A stretch of DNA of 64,000 nucleotides from Candidatus Gastranaerophilales bacterium (GTDB lineage Bacteria; Cyanobacteriota; Vampirovibrionia; Gastranaerophilales; Gastranaerophilaceae). Made by a program: the position numbers and the translations under genes. The notes beneath the pieces were generated by a model. It ran no database searches. It was not told where the DNA came from and saw only the letters and a program-made list of their open reading frames with translations. The stretch is taken from positions 61,803-125,802 of the forward strand of contig CAJUNK010000006.1 of assembly GCA_910587815.1 (NCBI GenBank), read 5' to 3'. This document shows, in pieces, positions 43,916-52,205 of the stretch. Numbering within the stretch: position 1 is the stretch's first letter; each line of letters starts with the position of its first letter.

Positions 43916-46654
43916 CTACTCCCACCACTCTATAATTATCTTTCCATTACCGCCTTTGCCACCATGGTTTGGATTGTTTGTAATATTTCCCGCAGAAGAT
44001 GAATTTACCTGGCCAATATCACGAAGTGCTGCACCGCCTCCACCTGAAGCATATCCTGTTGTATCTTTTCCATTTGCATTATCTCCTGTGTCTAAAACAC
44101 CTCCCATTCCCCCTGTTCCTGATACTGTTTTTTCTATTTTGCTTTCATTGTCTCCTTCTTTTGTATAAACAATGTATTTAAATCCTATAAAGTTTGCACC
44201 GCCTCCGCCTGTTAAATTAATAGCACTACTTCCTGCACTTCCTTTTGTGCACTTTTTATTATTCAAATAACTTGTTCCGCCAAAATGACAAACATTTGAA
44301 ACAATACCTCCTGTACCATTTAATAAGTTATTATCATGTGCAGAATCAATAGAAACACTTCCACCTCCACCACCTCCACCTGCTTTTAGGTCTCCAAATA
44401 CTGTCATACCGCCATTTTTAGCATTTGTTAAAGTGTTATTTGAAATATATGCTCCACTTCCTCCTTTTCCTATTCTGTATTTTATTACCTGATTACTCTT
44501 TACAGCGATACTGTATGTGAAAATATTTCCGCTTGCACCGCCCCCTGCTGCACCCAACCCTGCATTTTTATATGCATTTGTTGCAGTGTCCCAATATTTG
44601 TTCCAAGAGATTCTGGCATAACCAGGTGCCCCGTCTCCTCCTTTTGCAAGGCCATATCCACCACCACCGCCACAACCGCCGTATCCTGTAGCATTGCCGC
44701 CTGCTGTGCCTAAAGTTGTACTTCCCTTGCCTGATTCACAAGTTTTTTTGCCAAAAATAGTTGTATTCCCACCATCTCCTCCTTTATCATCAATTGTGTA
44801 TACAGCAGTGTCATCTTTTGCACTTATTTGATTTCCCGCAGTTTTTCCTCTTGTAATAATAAACCCTGGGTATTTTGCATTTGTAAGTTCATTTGTTACG
44901 GGATTATATACACTTCCATAGACGGCACCACACCCAGCAATCCAGCCTGTACAGCAAGTACTGCCGTCACATTGACCACTTGCCGCACCGCCGCATGCTC
45001 CGCAATTACACATATCCGGCGTATTTAAACTTGTACCTAAAATATTGTTGTTCTCCCGTTTAAGATAACTTGGATTGCCGCTTTTGCCTTTGCCTCCTTG
45101 TGTGTAGGATGTTATTGAATTTGTAATACTTCCTGAGGCTCCACCTGCGCCACCTTTACCTACAATTACCGTCAATGCTTCATTAGGAATTACCGCTATT
45201 TTTCTTAATGGCATTATTGAACCACCCCCTCCGCCTGAGCCACCATTACCTAAATTAAGCCATTCCGCTGCAACAAACCCTGGTGCACCATGACCTATAC
45301 ATTCAGGACAGCCGCCTCCACCTGAGCCACCACTTCCGTATCCCCGGCCCGTCCTCACATCATAATTGCTAACGATTGTATTATATATTCCGCCTGTGCC
45401 AAATATACTGTTTCCGCCATTTCCACCAGGAAAAGTTGTTGAGGAAACACCATTACAAGTATATGTTGTCCAAACCCCGGTTTGTCCTCCAGGGTTTGCA
45501 CCAAGTCCTCCGGTACATTGCACCGTCATCCCTTCTGCCACCTGACAGGTAAATGCCCCACTTACGACTGCTCCAGAGCCACCATTTTCACCATTTGTTG
45601 CATTACATGTAGCAGTAGCAGCAGAAGTGCCCATTGGCCAACCGCCTCCACCGCCGCCGCCCGCTGATAAAAGACCGCCAAAGCTTGAAGCAGAACCTCC
45701 GCAGCCACCTGCACCGTTGCATGTATGCCCGCGTCCACCCGCTCCCACCTTGATATCATAGCTATTACCCTTATTTATTGTGACAGATTGTCTTTTGTAA
45801 ACTGCACCACCCCCTCCGCCTGAACCACCATATCCTCTGCCGCCACCTCCGCCGCCACCAGAAAGTGTAATGAATAGTTTATCTCCTGCAACATTTTTTA
45901 TGACATCAGAACCAAGTGTACCTGTAGCATGGGTATACGTTGCAGCATGGGTTTCCCCTGAAAGCTTAATGTTTTGCACATTTGCACTTACATCTGATGT
46001 TGAAACATAGGTTCGATTTAAGGTTCCAGTGTGCGTCCAGGCATAGCCTTTTATATTTGGGTCTATATATCCTGCGCCACCACCCGCACCACCCTCTACA
46101 ATTGTAGCTTCGATTTGATTTATGCCAAAAGGCACAGGAAAAGAATGGCTGCCAGCTGTTGTATATTCTGTGTATCCTGCTGTAGGGGCACTTCCACCTC
46201 CACCTCCTGCACCAATTACTGTTACATTCATATATCCGTTATAACCACCAGGTATTTCAAATTCTCCTTCACAATATTGGCTGCCATCAGAATCTGTTTT
46301 AATATCTGAACAATCATTAGAATTATATTCAAGCTCTATAGTTTTTTTAATTGTGCCAGCTGGTGTCATATTTCCTGTAATATTTACATTTTCCCCAAAT
46401 TTTCTTGTCATCACAGGAGCAAGTGCTGCCATTAAAAGTGATGCCACTAAAAGTGCCATTAATAATTCTACTAGTGAAAACCCAGCTTTTTTGTTACCCA
46501 CCATGTCATGCTGAACTTGTTTCAGCATCCCCCCGGATTTTGTATGAGACCCTGAAACGAGTTCAGGGTGACAGGGGTGGTTCAGGGTGACAGGTTGAAA
46601 AAAGGCAGGTTTCTTATGCAAATATTCTTCATTCAAAGTTTTATTGTCCAACAT
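43916..46654 (-). CDS. Giant glycine-rich prepilin-like surface protein
   Basis: 912 residues. The start at 46654 has a gaggtg site. A type IV prepilin signal is at residues 56-80: NKKAG cleaved before FSLVELLMALLVASLLMAAL, with the conserved Glu at +5. The mature part of about 850 residues is mostly glycine-rich modules, each with a strand like (Y/L)-x-(I/V)-x-VGxGGxGG (DIKVGAGGRG, TVIVGKGGAGG, KYRIGKGGSGAY) followed by poly-Gly runs, resembling phage-tail adhesin-type glycine-rich domains. Several Cys-rich loops (CNCGACGGAASGQCDGSTCC) may be disulfide-bonded. It probably is a pilus-associated or cell-surface adhesin. The leader is unusually long because a dispersed repeat is inserted in it (see copy B). 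A later start at 46504 would give a short normal leader but lacks a ribosome site. Confidence 0.85.
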   Translation of the reverse strand: MLDNKTLNEEYLHKKPAFFQPVTLNHPCHPELVSGSHTKSGGMLKQVQHDMVGNKKAGFSLVELLMALLVASLLMAALAPVMTRKFGENVNITGNMTPAGTIKKTIELEYNSNDCSDIKTDSDGSQYCEGEFEIPGGYNGYMNVTVIGAGGGGGSAPTAGYTEYTTAGSHSFPVPFGINQIEATIVEGGAGGGAGYIDPNIKGYAWTHTGTLNRTYVSTSDVSANVQNIKLSGETHAATYTHATGTLGSDVIKNVAGDKLFITLSGGGGGGGRGYGGSGGGGGAVYKRQSVTINKGNSYDIKVGAGGRGHTCNGAGGCGGSASSFGGLLSAGGGGGGGWPMGTSAATATCNATNGENGGSGAVVSGAFTCQVAEGMTVQCTGGLGANPGGQTGVWTTYTCNGVSSTTFPGGNGGNSIFGTGGIYNTIVSNYDVRTGRGYGSGGSGGGGCPECIGHGAPGFVAAEWLNLGNGGSGGGGGSIMPLRKIAVIPNEALTVIVGKGGAGGASGSITNSITSYTQGGKGKSGNPSYLKRENNNILGTSLNTPDMCNCGACGGAASGQCDGSTCCTGWIAGCGAVYGSVYNPVTNELTNAKYPGFIITRGKTAGNQISAKDDTAVYTIDDKGGDGGNTTIFGKKTCESGKGSTTLGTAGGNATGYGGCGGGGGYGLAKGGDGAPGYARISWNKYWDTATNAYKNAGLGAAGGGASGNIFTYSIAVKSNQVIKYRIGKGGSGAYISNNTLTNAKNGGMTVFGDLKAGGGGGGGSVSIDSAHDNNLLNGTGGIVSNVCHFGGTSYLNNKKCTKGSAGSSAINLTGGGGANFIGFKYIVYTKEGDNESKIEKTVSGTGGMGGVLDTGDNANGKDTTGYASGGGGAALRDIGQVNSSSAGNITNNPNHGGKGGNGKIIIEWWE
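46497..46594. repeat. Dispersed palindromic repeat, copy B, inside the prepilin leader
   Basis: Two palindromes in tandem: TGCTGAACTTGTTTCAGCA (46509-46527) and ACCCTGAAACGAGTTCAGGGT (arms 46549-46556 and 46562-46569), followed by a second GTTCAGGGTGACAGG. Read in the frame of the gene they give CHPELVSGS and MLKQVQHD, the hallmark of this repeat family. The insertion keeps the reading frame and falls between a KKP and a KKAG sequence, that is, just ahead of the prepilin cleavage site. Confidence 0.85.
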
Positions 46655-46790
46655 AACTAGTACACCTCACTAATATCTATTTGAGAGAAATCATATCATA
46701 ATATATTTAAAAAGTGAATACATATTGTATTTAATTATTAAATATATATTAAGCACCCAAACTCAAATACAATAAAATAAGGTGCAAACA

Positions 46791-46955
46791 ATGAATGATT
46801 TTAAACCAATAAAACAAGAAAAAACTGTAATCAGCATAAGGCTGGACCTTGATATGCTAAAAGCTATAGATGAACTTTCTGCCGAAACTGATATAAGCAG
46901 AAACGAGCTTATAGTGCAGTGCATAGGATATGCACTCAAAAATTATCAGCGCTAA
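46791..46955 (+). CDS. Ribbon-helix-helix (CopG-like) small DNA-binding protein
   Basis: 54 residues from ATG 46791 to TAA 46953-46955, with aaggtg 9 bases before the start. The pattern is a ribbon-helix-helix fold: strand KTVISIRLDLDMLKAIDEL, turn, then helix SRNELIVQCIGYALKNYQ, with the SRNE-L turn typical of CopG/MetJ/Arc relatives. Such proteins bind DNA as dimers and are often antitoxins or plasmid-type regulators; no toxin is next to it. It is divergent from the prepilin gene (136-base gap), so it may regulate it. The tail to 47082 contains only the shared terminator. Confidence 0.78.
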   Translation: MNDFKPIKQEKTVISIRLDLDMLKAIDELSAETDISRNELIVQCIGYALKNYQR

Positions 46956-47025
46956 TTTTTATAGTATCAGGGGACAAAAATATTTTCAAAAAATGTTAAT
47001 TTTATAAGCTACTAAAATTATTTTT

Positions 47026-47061
47026 TAATAAAAATGCCTCACCAAAATGATGAGGCATTTT
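47026..47061 (-). terminator. Terminator between the RHH gene and the phosphorylase gene
   Basis: AAAATGCCTCA (47031-47041) pairs perfectly with TGAGGCATTTT (47051-47061). On the minus strand it is followed by TTTTTATT, suiting the phosphorylase gene; it can work for both strands. Confidence 0.85.
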
Positions 47062-47082
47062 AAAATTGTTTTTAGATTTTAC

Positions 47083-48777
47083 CTATTTGATGTTTGAGAA
47101 GGTCCATGCATCAAGATTAGGGTTTTCAGCAATTTTACCTTCAGCTTCATCTTCCATGCCAGCTTGTGTACCAGCGTGCGCAATAGGTTTATACAATCTG
47201 TTATAGTACTCAACAACCATTCTGTCTGAATTAAAGTAAGCTTCTGATGTTCTCATAGCCTGTCTCATCAATCTTGCCCATTCAGCCTTGTTATCATAAT
47301 AGGTTGGAATAATTTCATTTTCTAATGTGTTCATTACACATTGATGATCTTTCCAGTGTCTTTCTTCCCAAGGAATATCATCATCAAGACCAGGATATTC
47401 AACGGTATAACCATTTATACCAGGGAAAGTACCTTCAACTGTCCAACCATCAAGAATAGATAAGTGCAATGCACCATTCATGTTGGCAGACATACCTGAT
47501 GTGCCTGATGCTTCAAAAGGTCTTAACGGTGTATTTAACCAAATATCAGAACCTTTTTTAAGTCTTGCGGAAAGTGCAAGCTCGTATCCTGGAAGAACTA
47601 CAACATTTTTCATATTGTAAGATTCTTTTAAGATTTTGTTAAACATTTCTTTGCCCATAGTATCATCCGGATGGAATTTACCTGCAAAAATTAATTGAAC
47701 TTTATTTTCATTTAGTAATTTTTCAATACGTGGTCTATCCATCAAAATAAGCCAAGCACGTTTATAATCTGCAAATCTTCTTGCCCATGTGATTGTAAGA
47801 ACATTCGGATCAAATCTTTTACCTTGGGTATCAGAAATGTATTGGAATAAATCCTTTTTCATTTCATATTTTGCATTTAATAATTCATCATTTGTTTTTG
47901 CATCAGCAATTCTAGAATCTTGCCAATAGTGTTGGTTTACAGCGTTTGTAATAGCTTTAATAGGGCATTTTCCACCAACCCAATCCCACATTTTCTTTGC
48001 AACAAGACCATGTAATTGTGATACAGCATTTGCAATACGGCTCATTCTAAGCGCAGCAACTGTTAAAGAGAAATTTTCCCCGCCAAGTTCAACCGCTGCT
48101 TCGCGTGACGCACCTGCAAAGAAGCCACCTTCAAGAAGTGTATCAACCCAGTGCACTTCATTACCAGCTGCAACAGGTGTATGAGTTGTAAATACAACTT
48201 TCTTTTTAACTTCTTTAAGATTGCCGTTATATTGTCTCAATAATTCAAATGCAGCAGGTAGCGCATGACCTTCATTCATGTGGATTACATCAAAATTGTA
48301 GCCAACTTCTTGAAGAATTCTAACACCACCTATACCAAGAACTGTTTCTTGAGCAACACGGATTTTTTCATCTCCATCATATAATTTATGGCAAATTCTT
48401 CTTGCCCATTCACTGTTGCCATCAACATCGGTTGTTAAAAGATACACAGGGCATGAACCAAACAATTCAGGTTCCACTCTGTAAGCTTTAACAATAACAT
48501 CTTCGCCAAAAACATTTACTTTTGTTTGAACATTTAAATCTGTTAAAAAATCATAATGTTTTCTAATATATGCTACTTCAACTTCACCATTTTCATTTAT
48601 ACGTTGGTCATAATAACCATAAGACCAAAGAATGGTAACACCAACCATAGGCATTTGAAGGTATCCTGCTGATTGCATGTGTGAACCTGCCAAAAATCCA
48701 AGGCCTCCAGAGTATGTTGCCAAAGACTGGTCTAATGCGATTTCCATTGAAAAGTAAGCTACGTTAGGTAATGACAT
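47083..48777 (-). CDS. glgP: Alpha-glucan phosphorylase homologue (GT35, short type) lacking the PLP lysine
   Basis: 564 residues, similar to the short phosphorylases of Thermotoga and archaea. It starts NVAYFSMEIALDQSLATYSG and contains VIHMNEGHALPAAFELLRQY, VVFTTHTPVAAGNEVH, TWARRFADYKRAWLIL (phosphate-contacting Lys-Arg) and IWLNTPLRPFEASGTSGM. In active phosphorylases the next residue is the lysine that holds pyridoxal phosphate (GTSGMK or GTGNMK). Here the codon is TCT and the sequence is GTSGMSANMNG, with Ser430. The rest of the active-site neighbourhood is intact. The enzyme may use another mechanism, belong to a non-PLP clade, or have a regulatory role. Monocistronic. Confidence 0.85.
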   Translation of the reverse strand: MSLPNVAYFSMEIALDQSLATYSGGLGFLAGSHMQSAGYLQMPMVGVTILWSYGYYDQRINENGEVEVAYIRKHYDFLTDLNVQTKVNVFGEDVIVKAYRVEPELFGSCPVYLLTTDVDGNSEWARRICHKLYDGDEKIRVAQETVLGIGGVRILQEVGYNFDVIHMNEGHALPAAFELLRQYNGNLKEVKKKVVFTTHTPVAAGNEVHWVDTLLEGGFFAGASREAAVELGGENFSLTVAALRMSRIANAVSQLHGLVAKKMWDWVGGKCPIKAITNAVNQHYWQDSRIADAKTNDELLNAKYEMKKDLFQYISDTQGKRFDPNVLTITWARRFADYKRAWLILMDRPRIEKLLNENKVQLIFAGKFHPDDTMGKEMFNKILKESYNMKNVVVLPGYELALSARLKKGSDIWLNTPLRPFEASGTSGMSANMNGALHLSILDGWTVEGTFPGINGYTVEYPGLDDDIPWEERHWKDHQCVMNTLENEIIPTYYDNKAEWARLMRQAMRTSEAYFNSDRMVVEYYNRLYKPIAHAGTQAGMEDEAEGKIAENPNLDAWTFSNIK

Positions 48778-49024
48778 ATTTCTAGTCCTCTATTATCTAA
48801 ACTACACTACATTCAAAATATTAACACAAAACTTTTTTTGCTTCTAAATGCACCAAAAATCTAGTCCTTTTGTATTAATCATTTTGCCTTAACAATTATA
48901 TTTAAAAAAGAGAGAATTTCTACCCTAAACATTTTCATTGCAACAAAACTTAATAATTAATGACATATAAACAGGCAGAATATACCGCCCAAAAACTAGT
49001 ATGCGATAAAACAAAATAATTAAA

Positions 49025-49138
49025 TTATTTATTTTGCGAATATTTTTTGTTTTGGGAAATATATTTATATGTGCTAAAAGAAAACAACACCAAAATACCC
49101 GCCAAAACAGTAACATTACCAAGTGTTTCAATATTCAT
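49025..49138 (-). CDS. 37-residue single-pass membrane protein
   Basis: ATG at 49138, TAA at 49027-49025. A gagga site lies 8-13 bases before the start, inside the end of the preceding gene, and the gap from that gene's stop is 4 bases, so the two are coupled. The peptide is MNIETLGNVTVLAGILVLFS followed by FSTYKYISQNKKYSQNK: one membrane helix with a basic C-terminal tail, so the tail should face the cytoplasm. Function unknown. The 247-base stretch 48778-49024 holds only AT-rich sequence, probably including the phosphorylase promoter. Confidence 0.6.
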   Translation of the reverse strand: MNIETLGNVTVLAGILVLFSFSTYKYISQNKKYSQNK

Positions 49139-49142
49139 TATT

Positions 49143-49403
49143 TTAGTCCTCATCTATTTTGTTAATAATTCTTAATGTTTCTTCACGCCTTATAAAATAG
49201 GCATACGCTAGTATTAAAGCTATTGCAATACCTATCGCACCGATCAGATATCCTTCAAGATTACGATTATGAAAAATTATTGAAATTGCGCCACCCAATA
49301 TTAAAAACACAGAGCCCCAAAGGTGTGTCATTTCATTTCTGATGCAATTTAATTTTTCTGATATTTTTTGTTCGCAATTTCCAATAAAAAAATTATACCG
49401 CAT
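49143..49403 (-). CDS. Small two-helix membrane protein
   Basis: 86 residues: a polar N-terminus with two cysteines, then two hydrophobic helices (LWGSVFLILGGAISIIF and YLIGAIGIAIALILAYAYFI) and a charged C-terminus RREETLRIINKIDED. No family recognised. No good ribosome site is seen at 49403, and the ATG at residue 25 (49331) could be the true start, which would give a 62-residue protein. Followed by the coupled 37-residue membrane peptide. Confidence 0.55.
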   Translation of the reverse strand: MRYNFFIGNCEQKISEKLNCIRNEMTHLWGSVFLILGGAISIIFHNRNLEGYLIGAIGIAIALILAYAYFIRREETLRIINKIDED

Positions 49404-49488
49404 TTAAAAATATAAGGCTAATTAAAATAGCTCATGCAAAAAGCCTTTTTTGCATTATAATTTAGCAATCAATAAATAAGGAAACATT

Positions 49489-50421
49489 ATGAAATTTGCA
49501 AAAAATTTATGTGAACTTACAGGCAACACTCCTTTGGTTCAAATTAATAAATTAAATAAAGAAGGTTACGCCAAAATATATGCAAAATTAGAAAGTTTTA
49601 ACCCTGCAAGCTCAATAAAAGACAGAGTTGCGCTAAATATGATAGAAGAAGCCGAAAAAAGAGGTGAAATAATCCCGGGAAAAACTGTAATTATAGAGCC
49701 TACAAGCGGAAATACAGGAATAGGCCTTTCTTGGGTATGTGCAATTAAAGGATATAGGCTGATTATCACCATGCCAGATACTATGAGCATTGAAAGACGC
49801 CTTATGATGAAGGCATACGGTGCAGAACTTATCCTAACTGAAGGTGCCAAAGGCATGAAAGGCGCCATTAAAAAGGCAGAAGAGATTCGCGCAAATACCC
49901 CAGGCGCAATTATCATAGGGCAATTTACAAATCCTGATAATCCAAAAGCACATGAAAAAACAACTGCAATTGAAATATTAAATGATACAGATAAAAAAGT
50001 AGATATTTTAGTGGCAGGGGTGGGCACAGGAGGAACTATTACAGGAATAAGCCGCACAATAAAAAAAGAATTGCCAAATTTTAAAGCAATAGCTGTAGAA
50101 CCTGCAACATCAGCTGTTTTATCTGGTGAACCATCAGGCGCACATAAAATTCAAGGTATAGGGGCTGGTTTTATTCCAAAAACTCTAGATGTAAATATTA
50201 TAGATGAAATTATAAAAGTACAAAATGAAGACGCCGTAAAAACCGCACAGAATTTAGCAATACAAGAAGGCATACTTTGCGGAATATCTTCAGGCGCTGC
50301 AATGTATGCTGCACTTGAAGTTTCAAACCGCCTTGAAAATAAAGATAAAATAATTGTTGTAATCTTGCCTGATTATGGTGAAAGATATTTATCAAGCGTA
50401 TTATTTGAAAATTTAAAATAG
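49489..50421 (+). CDS. cysK: Cysteine synthase A (O-acetylserine sulfhydrylase)
   Basis: 310 residues, normal length. The PLP lysine is K44 in NPASSIKDRVALNMIE; the substrate loop TSGNTGIGL is at 72-80, the phosphate loop is VGTGGTITGISR, and the C-terminal SSGAAMYAALEVS is conserved. It makes cysteine from O-acetylserine and sulfide. No cysE or sulfur genes are adjacent; transcription appears to be monocistronic, with a ribosome site aagga. Confidence 0.95.
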   Translation: MKFAKNLCELTGNTPLVQINKLNKEGYAKIYAKLESFNPASSIKDRVALNMIEEAEKRGEIIPGKTVIIEPTSGNTGIGLSWVCAIKGYRLIITMPDTMSIERRLMMKAYGAELILTEGAKGMKGAIKKAEEIRANTPGAIIIGQFTNPDNPKAHEKTTAIEILNDTDKKVDILVAGVGTGGTITGISRTIKKELPNFKAIAVEPATSAVLSGEPSGAHKIQGIGAGFIPKTLDVNIIDEIIKVQNEDAVKTAQNLAIQEGILCGISSGAAMYAALEVSNRLENKDKIIVVILPDYGERYLSSVLFENLK

Positions 50422-50492
50422 TTTTTCTAAGGCAATTATTATATATGTTTTGTTTTGTGTTATATGAACATAAAATATGAAAGAAAATAAAT

Positions 50493-51395
50493 ATGAATCT
50501 GCAAAAGTTGCCCTCAGTTAATAATTTTAAAACAAATTTCAGCCCAACAAAGTTTACAAATCCAATATCAAATTTAACATTTAAAGGAAAAGATAACACA
50601 GAAGCTGCTTTTGAAAATACATTAGAATATACGCCCAATACTGATACTTTTGAAAAAAAGATAGTGTAATTAACAGAGAGGTAGTAATAAAGCCTGATGG
50701 CACAGCTTTTAACAGGCACGATACATCATTATGCAGAACTGATGTACAGTGGCGGAATTTAGCAGAGTATTTAGATGAAAGATTTAAAGACACAGAACAA
50801 GTAAATACATATCAATACGCTGCATCATGCGGAAAAGAAGCTTATTCACTTGCTATTACACTTGATAAAGAATTAGGAAAAAAATCAGAAAAATTTTTCC
50901 CAATTGATGCTAAAGATTTAAGCCACAGCGTAATTGATAGAAATAAAAAAGACCAAAAAACAGGTAAAATTCAAATTTCAGATGATGATTGTTCACAATT
51001 ATACTCTGCATTATTGTTTGCATTAAATTCTGATAAATATGACGAATATGTAGATGAAACCGAAGGTAAATATTTCCTAAAGGGAAATTGTATAAATAAC
51101 ATTGATTTCAGCCAGGCAAATATTCTTGAGGATATAGATAATATAGACTCAAACACCCCATCTTTTGTAATGTGCAGAAATATGTGGCCTTATGTAGATG
51201 ATAGTGAATATCAAAATTTTGCAAACCAATTATATGAAAAACTTGCACCAGGCTCCTGTATTATGCTGGGCGACTTTGATTATAAAAAAAATAGGCTATC
51301 CCAAAAATTTCCCAGAAGCTTTACTGGAAGCCGGTTTTGAACCATCAAATTCACATATTAATGAATATTATGAATTAATATTTGAAAAAAATTAA
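50493..51395 (+). pseudogene. CheR-like methyltransferase with FKG tag, broken by two A-tract frameshifts
   Basis: Frame 1 from ATG 50493 reads MNLQKLPSVNNFKTNFSPTK, then LTFKGKD, and stops at 50669 just after an A7 tract (50653-50659). With one extra A the protein continues (DSVINREVVIKPDG, TYQYAASCGKEAYSLAITLD, VMCRNMWPYVDD, LAPGSCIMLGDFD) until an A8 tract (51284-51291), after which one A fewer is needed to restore frame 1 (IGYPKNFPEALLEAGFEPSN) to TAA 51393-51395. The motifs AASCGKEAYSLA, MCRN and L-x-PG-x-x-x-LG match the SAM-binding core of CheR-type methyltransferases. The two indels compensate. It may be a pseudogene, be rescued by slippage on A-runs, or reflect sequence error. Confidence 0.8.
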
Positions 51396-51422
51396 CCCAC
51401 AAGATAAACTATTGCAAAATAA

Positions 51423-51456
51423 AAAACCACCTTTTGTTTCAAAGGTGGTTTTAAAT
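51423..51456. terminator. Bidirectional terminator
   Basis: AAAACCACCTTT (51423-51434) pairs perfectly with AAAGGTGGTTTT (51441-51452) around a 6-base loop. It ends the CheR-like gene on the plus strand and can also serve the minus-strand gene that ends at 51580. The bases 51457-51579 are purine-rich (several GGAG runs) and contain nothing else I can name. Confidence 0.85.
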
Positions 51457-51579
51457 TAACTGGTTTAAGACATTTAATGAATTAAAGAGGAGATAATAGG
51501 ATTTTTTGGGAATTTTAATGAGGATAGGGAGGAATTATTTTGTGTGTTTTTAATTGAAAAAAGGAAGGGAGTAAAAAAC

Positions 51580-52077
51580 TTATGCTATAAGGTTCAAAGG
51601 TTGCTTTTCTTCTTTTTCATCACCTTTAGATTGGCTGAAAAAAGAAAATGGATTTGAACCTTTTTTATCTTTTTGTGTTTCAAAAACATTTAAAGAAGCT
51701 TCTAAATTGCCAGCTTCAACAAATGTTTCCATTTCAGCATTTGCATTAACATGAAGCTTACCTTCAACATTTTTTGTAATTGTGTTTGGATTATATAATT
51801 GGGCAGCAGCCTGTGCATTTAAAGCCTGAACTGTTTGAAGAGTAGTTGTAGTATCCAAAAGGCCTGCATTTGTCATTGCAATTTGCCTTTGAACATCTAA
51901 ATCCACTTTGCTTGAATAAAGGTCAACGCCTTGAGTTGCTCTTGTAAATCTTGTTAAATCAACCTTTGAAACATCAACTGTCTTATTTTCAAGTGAAGTT
52001 AGAATATCAGCAGTCACCTTGTTTACATTGTTGATATCAATTCCATTATATTTTGCTGATAAACCATTGATGCTCAT
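51580..52077 (-). CDS. Protein of unknown function, cytoplasmic and helical
   Basis: 165 residues, no membrane segment, no cysteine. The N-terminal 90 residues are Asn/Val/Asp-rich with VNKVTADILTSLENKTVDVS and VDLDVQRQIAMTNAGLLDTT. The middle (LQTVQALNAQAAAQLYNPNT) loosely resembles the terminal helices of secreted or rod-type structural proteins. The tail is charged and low-complexity (FFSQSKGDEKEEKQPLNL). I recognise no family. It is monocistronic, and the 242-base gap to pyrK contains the pyr operon leader. Confidence 0.7.
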   Translation of the reverse strand: MSINGLSAKYNGIDINNVNKVTADILTSLENKTVDVSKVDLTRFTRATQGVDLYSSKVDLDVQRQIAMTNAGLLDTTTTLQTVQALNAQAAAQLYNPNTITKNVEGKLHVNANAEMETFVEAGNLEASLNVFETQKDKKGSNPFSFFSQSKGDEKEEKQPLNLIA

Positions 52078-52205
52078 TGTCTTTCTCCATTGTTCTTATG
52101 TTATTAATATCGACAGCTCATCCAAAAACATTAGAGATTAAACATATTTTGTTACATTTGTTTACACAAGGACAACAATAATTATTTTTAAAGTACAATT
52201 TAATT

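Noticed and set aside
44000..46600. Plus-strand and alternative-frame ORFs over the glycine-rich gene
   Set aside because: They are shadows of repetitive glycine codons, giving Pro/Ser/Thr/Cys-rich strings with no family match.
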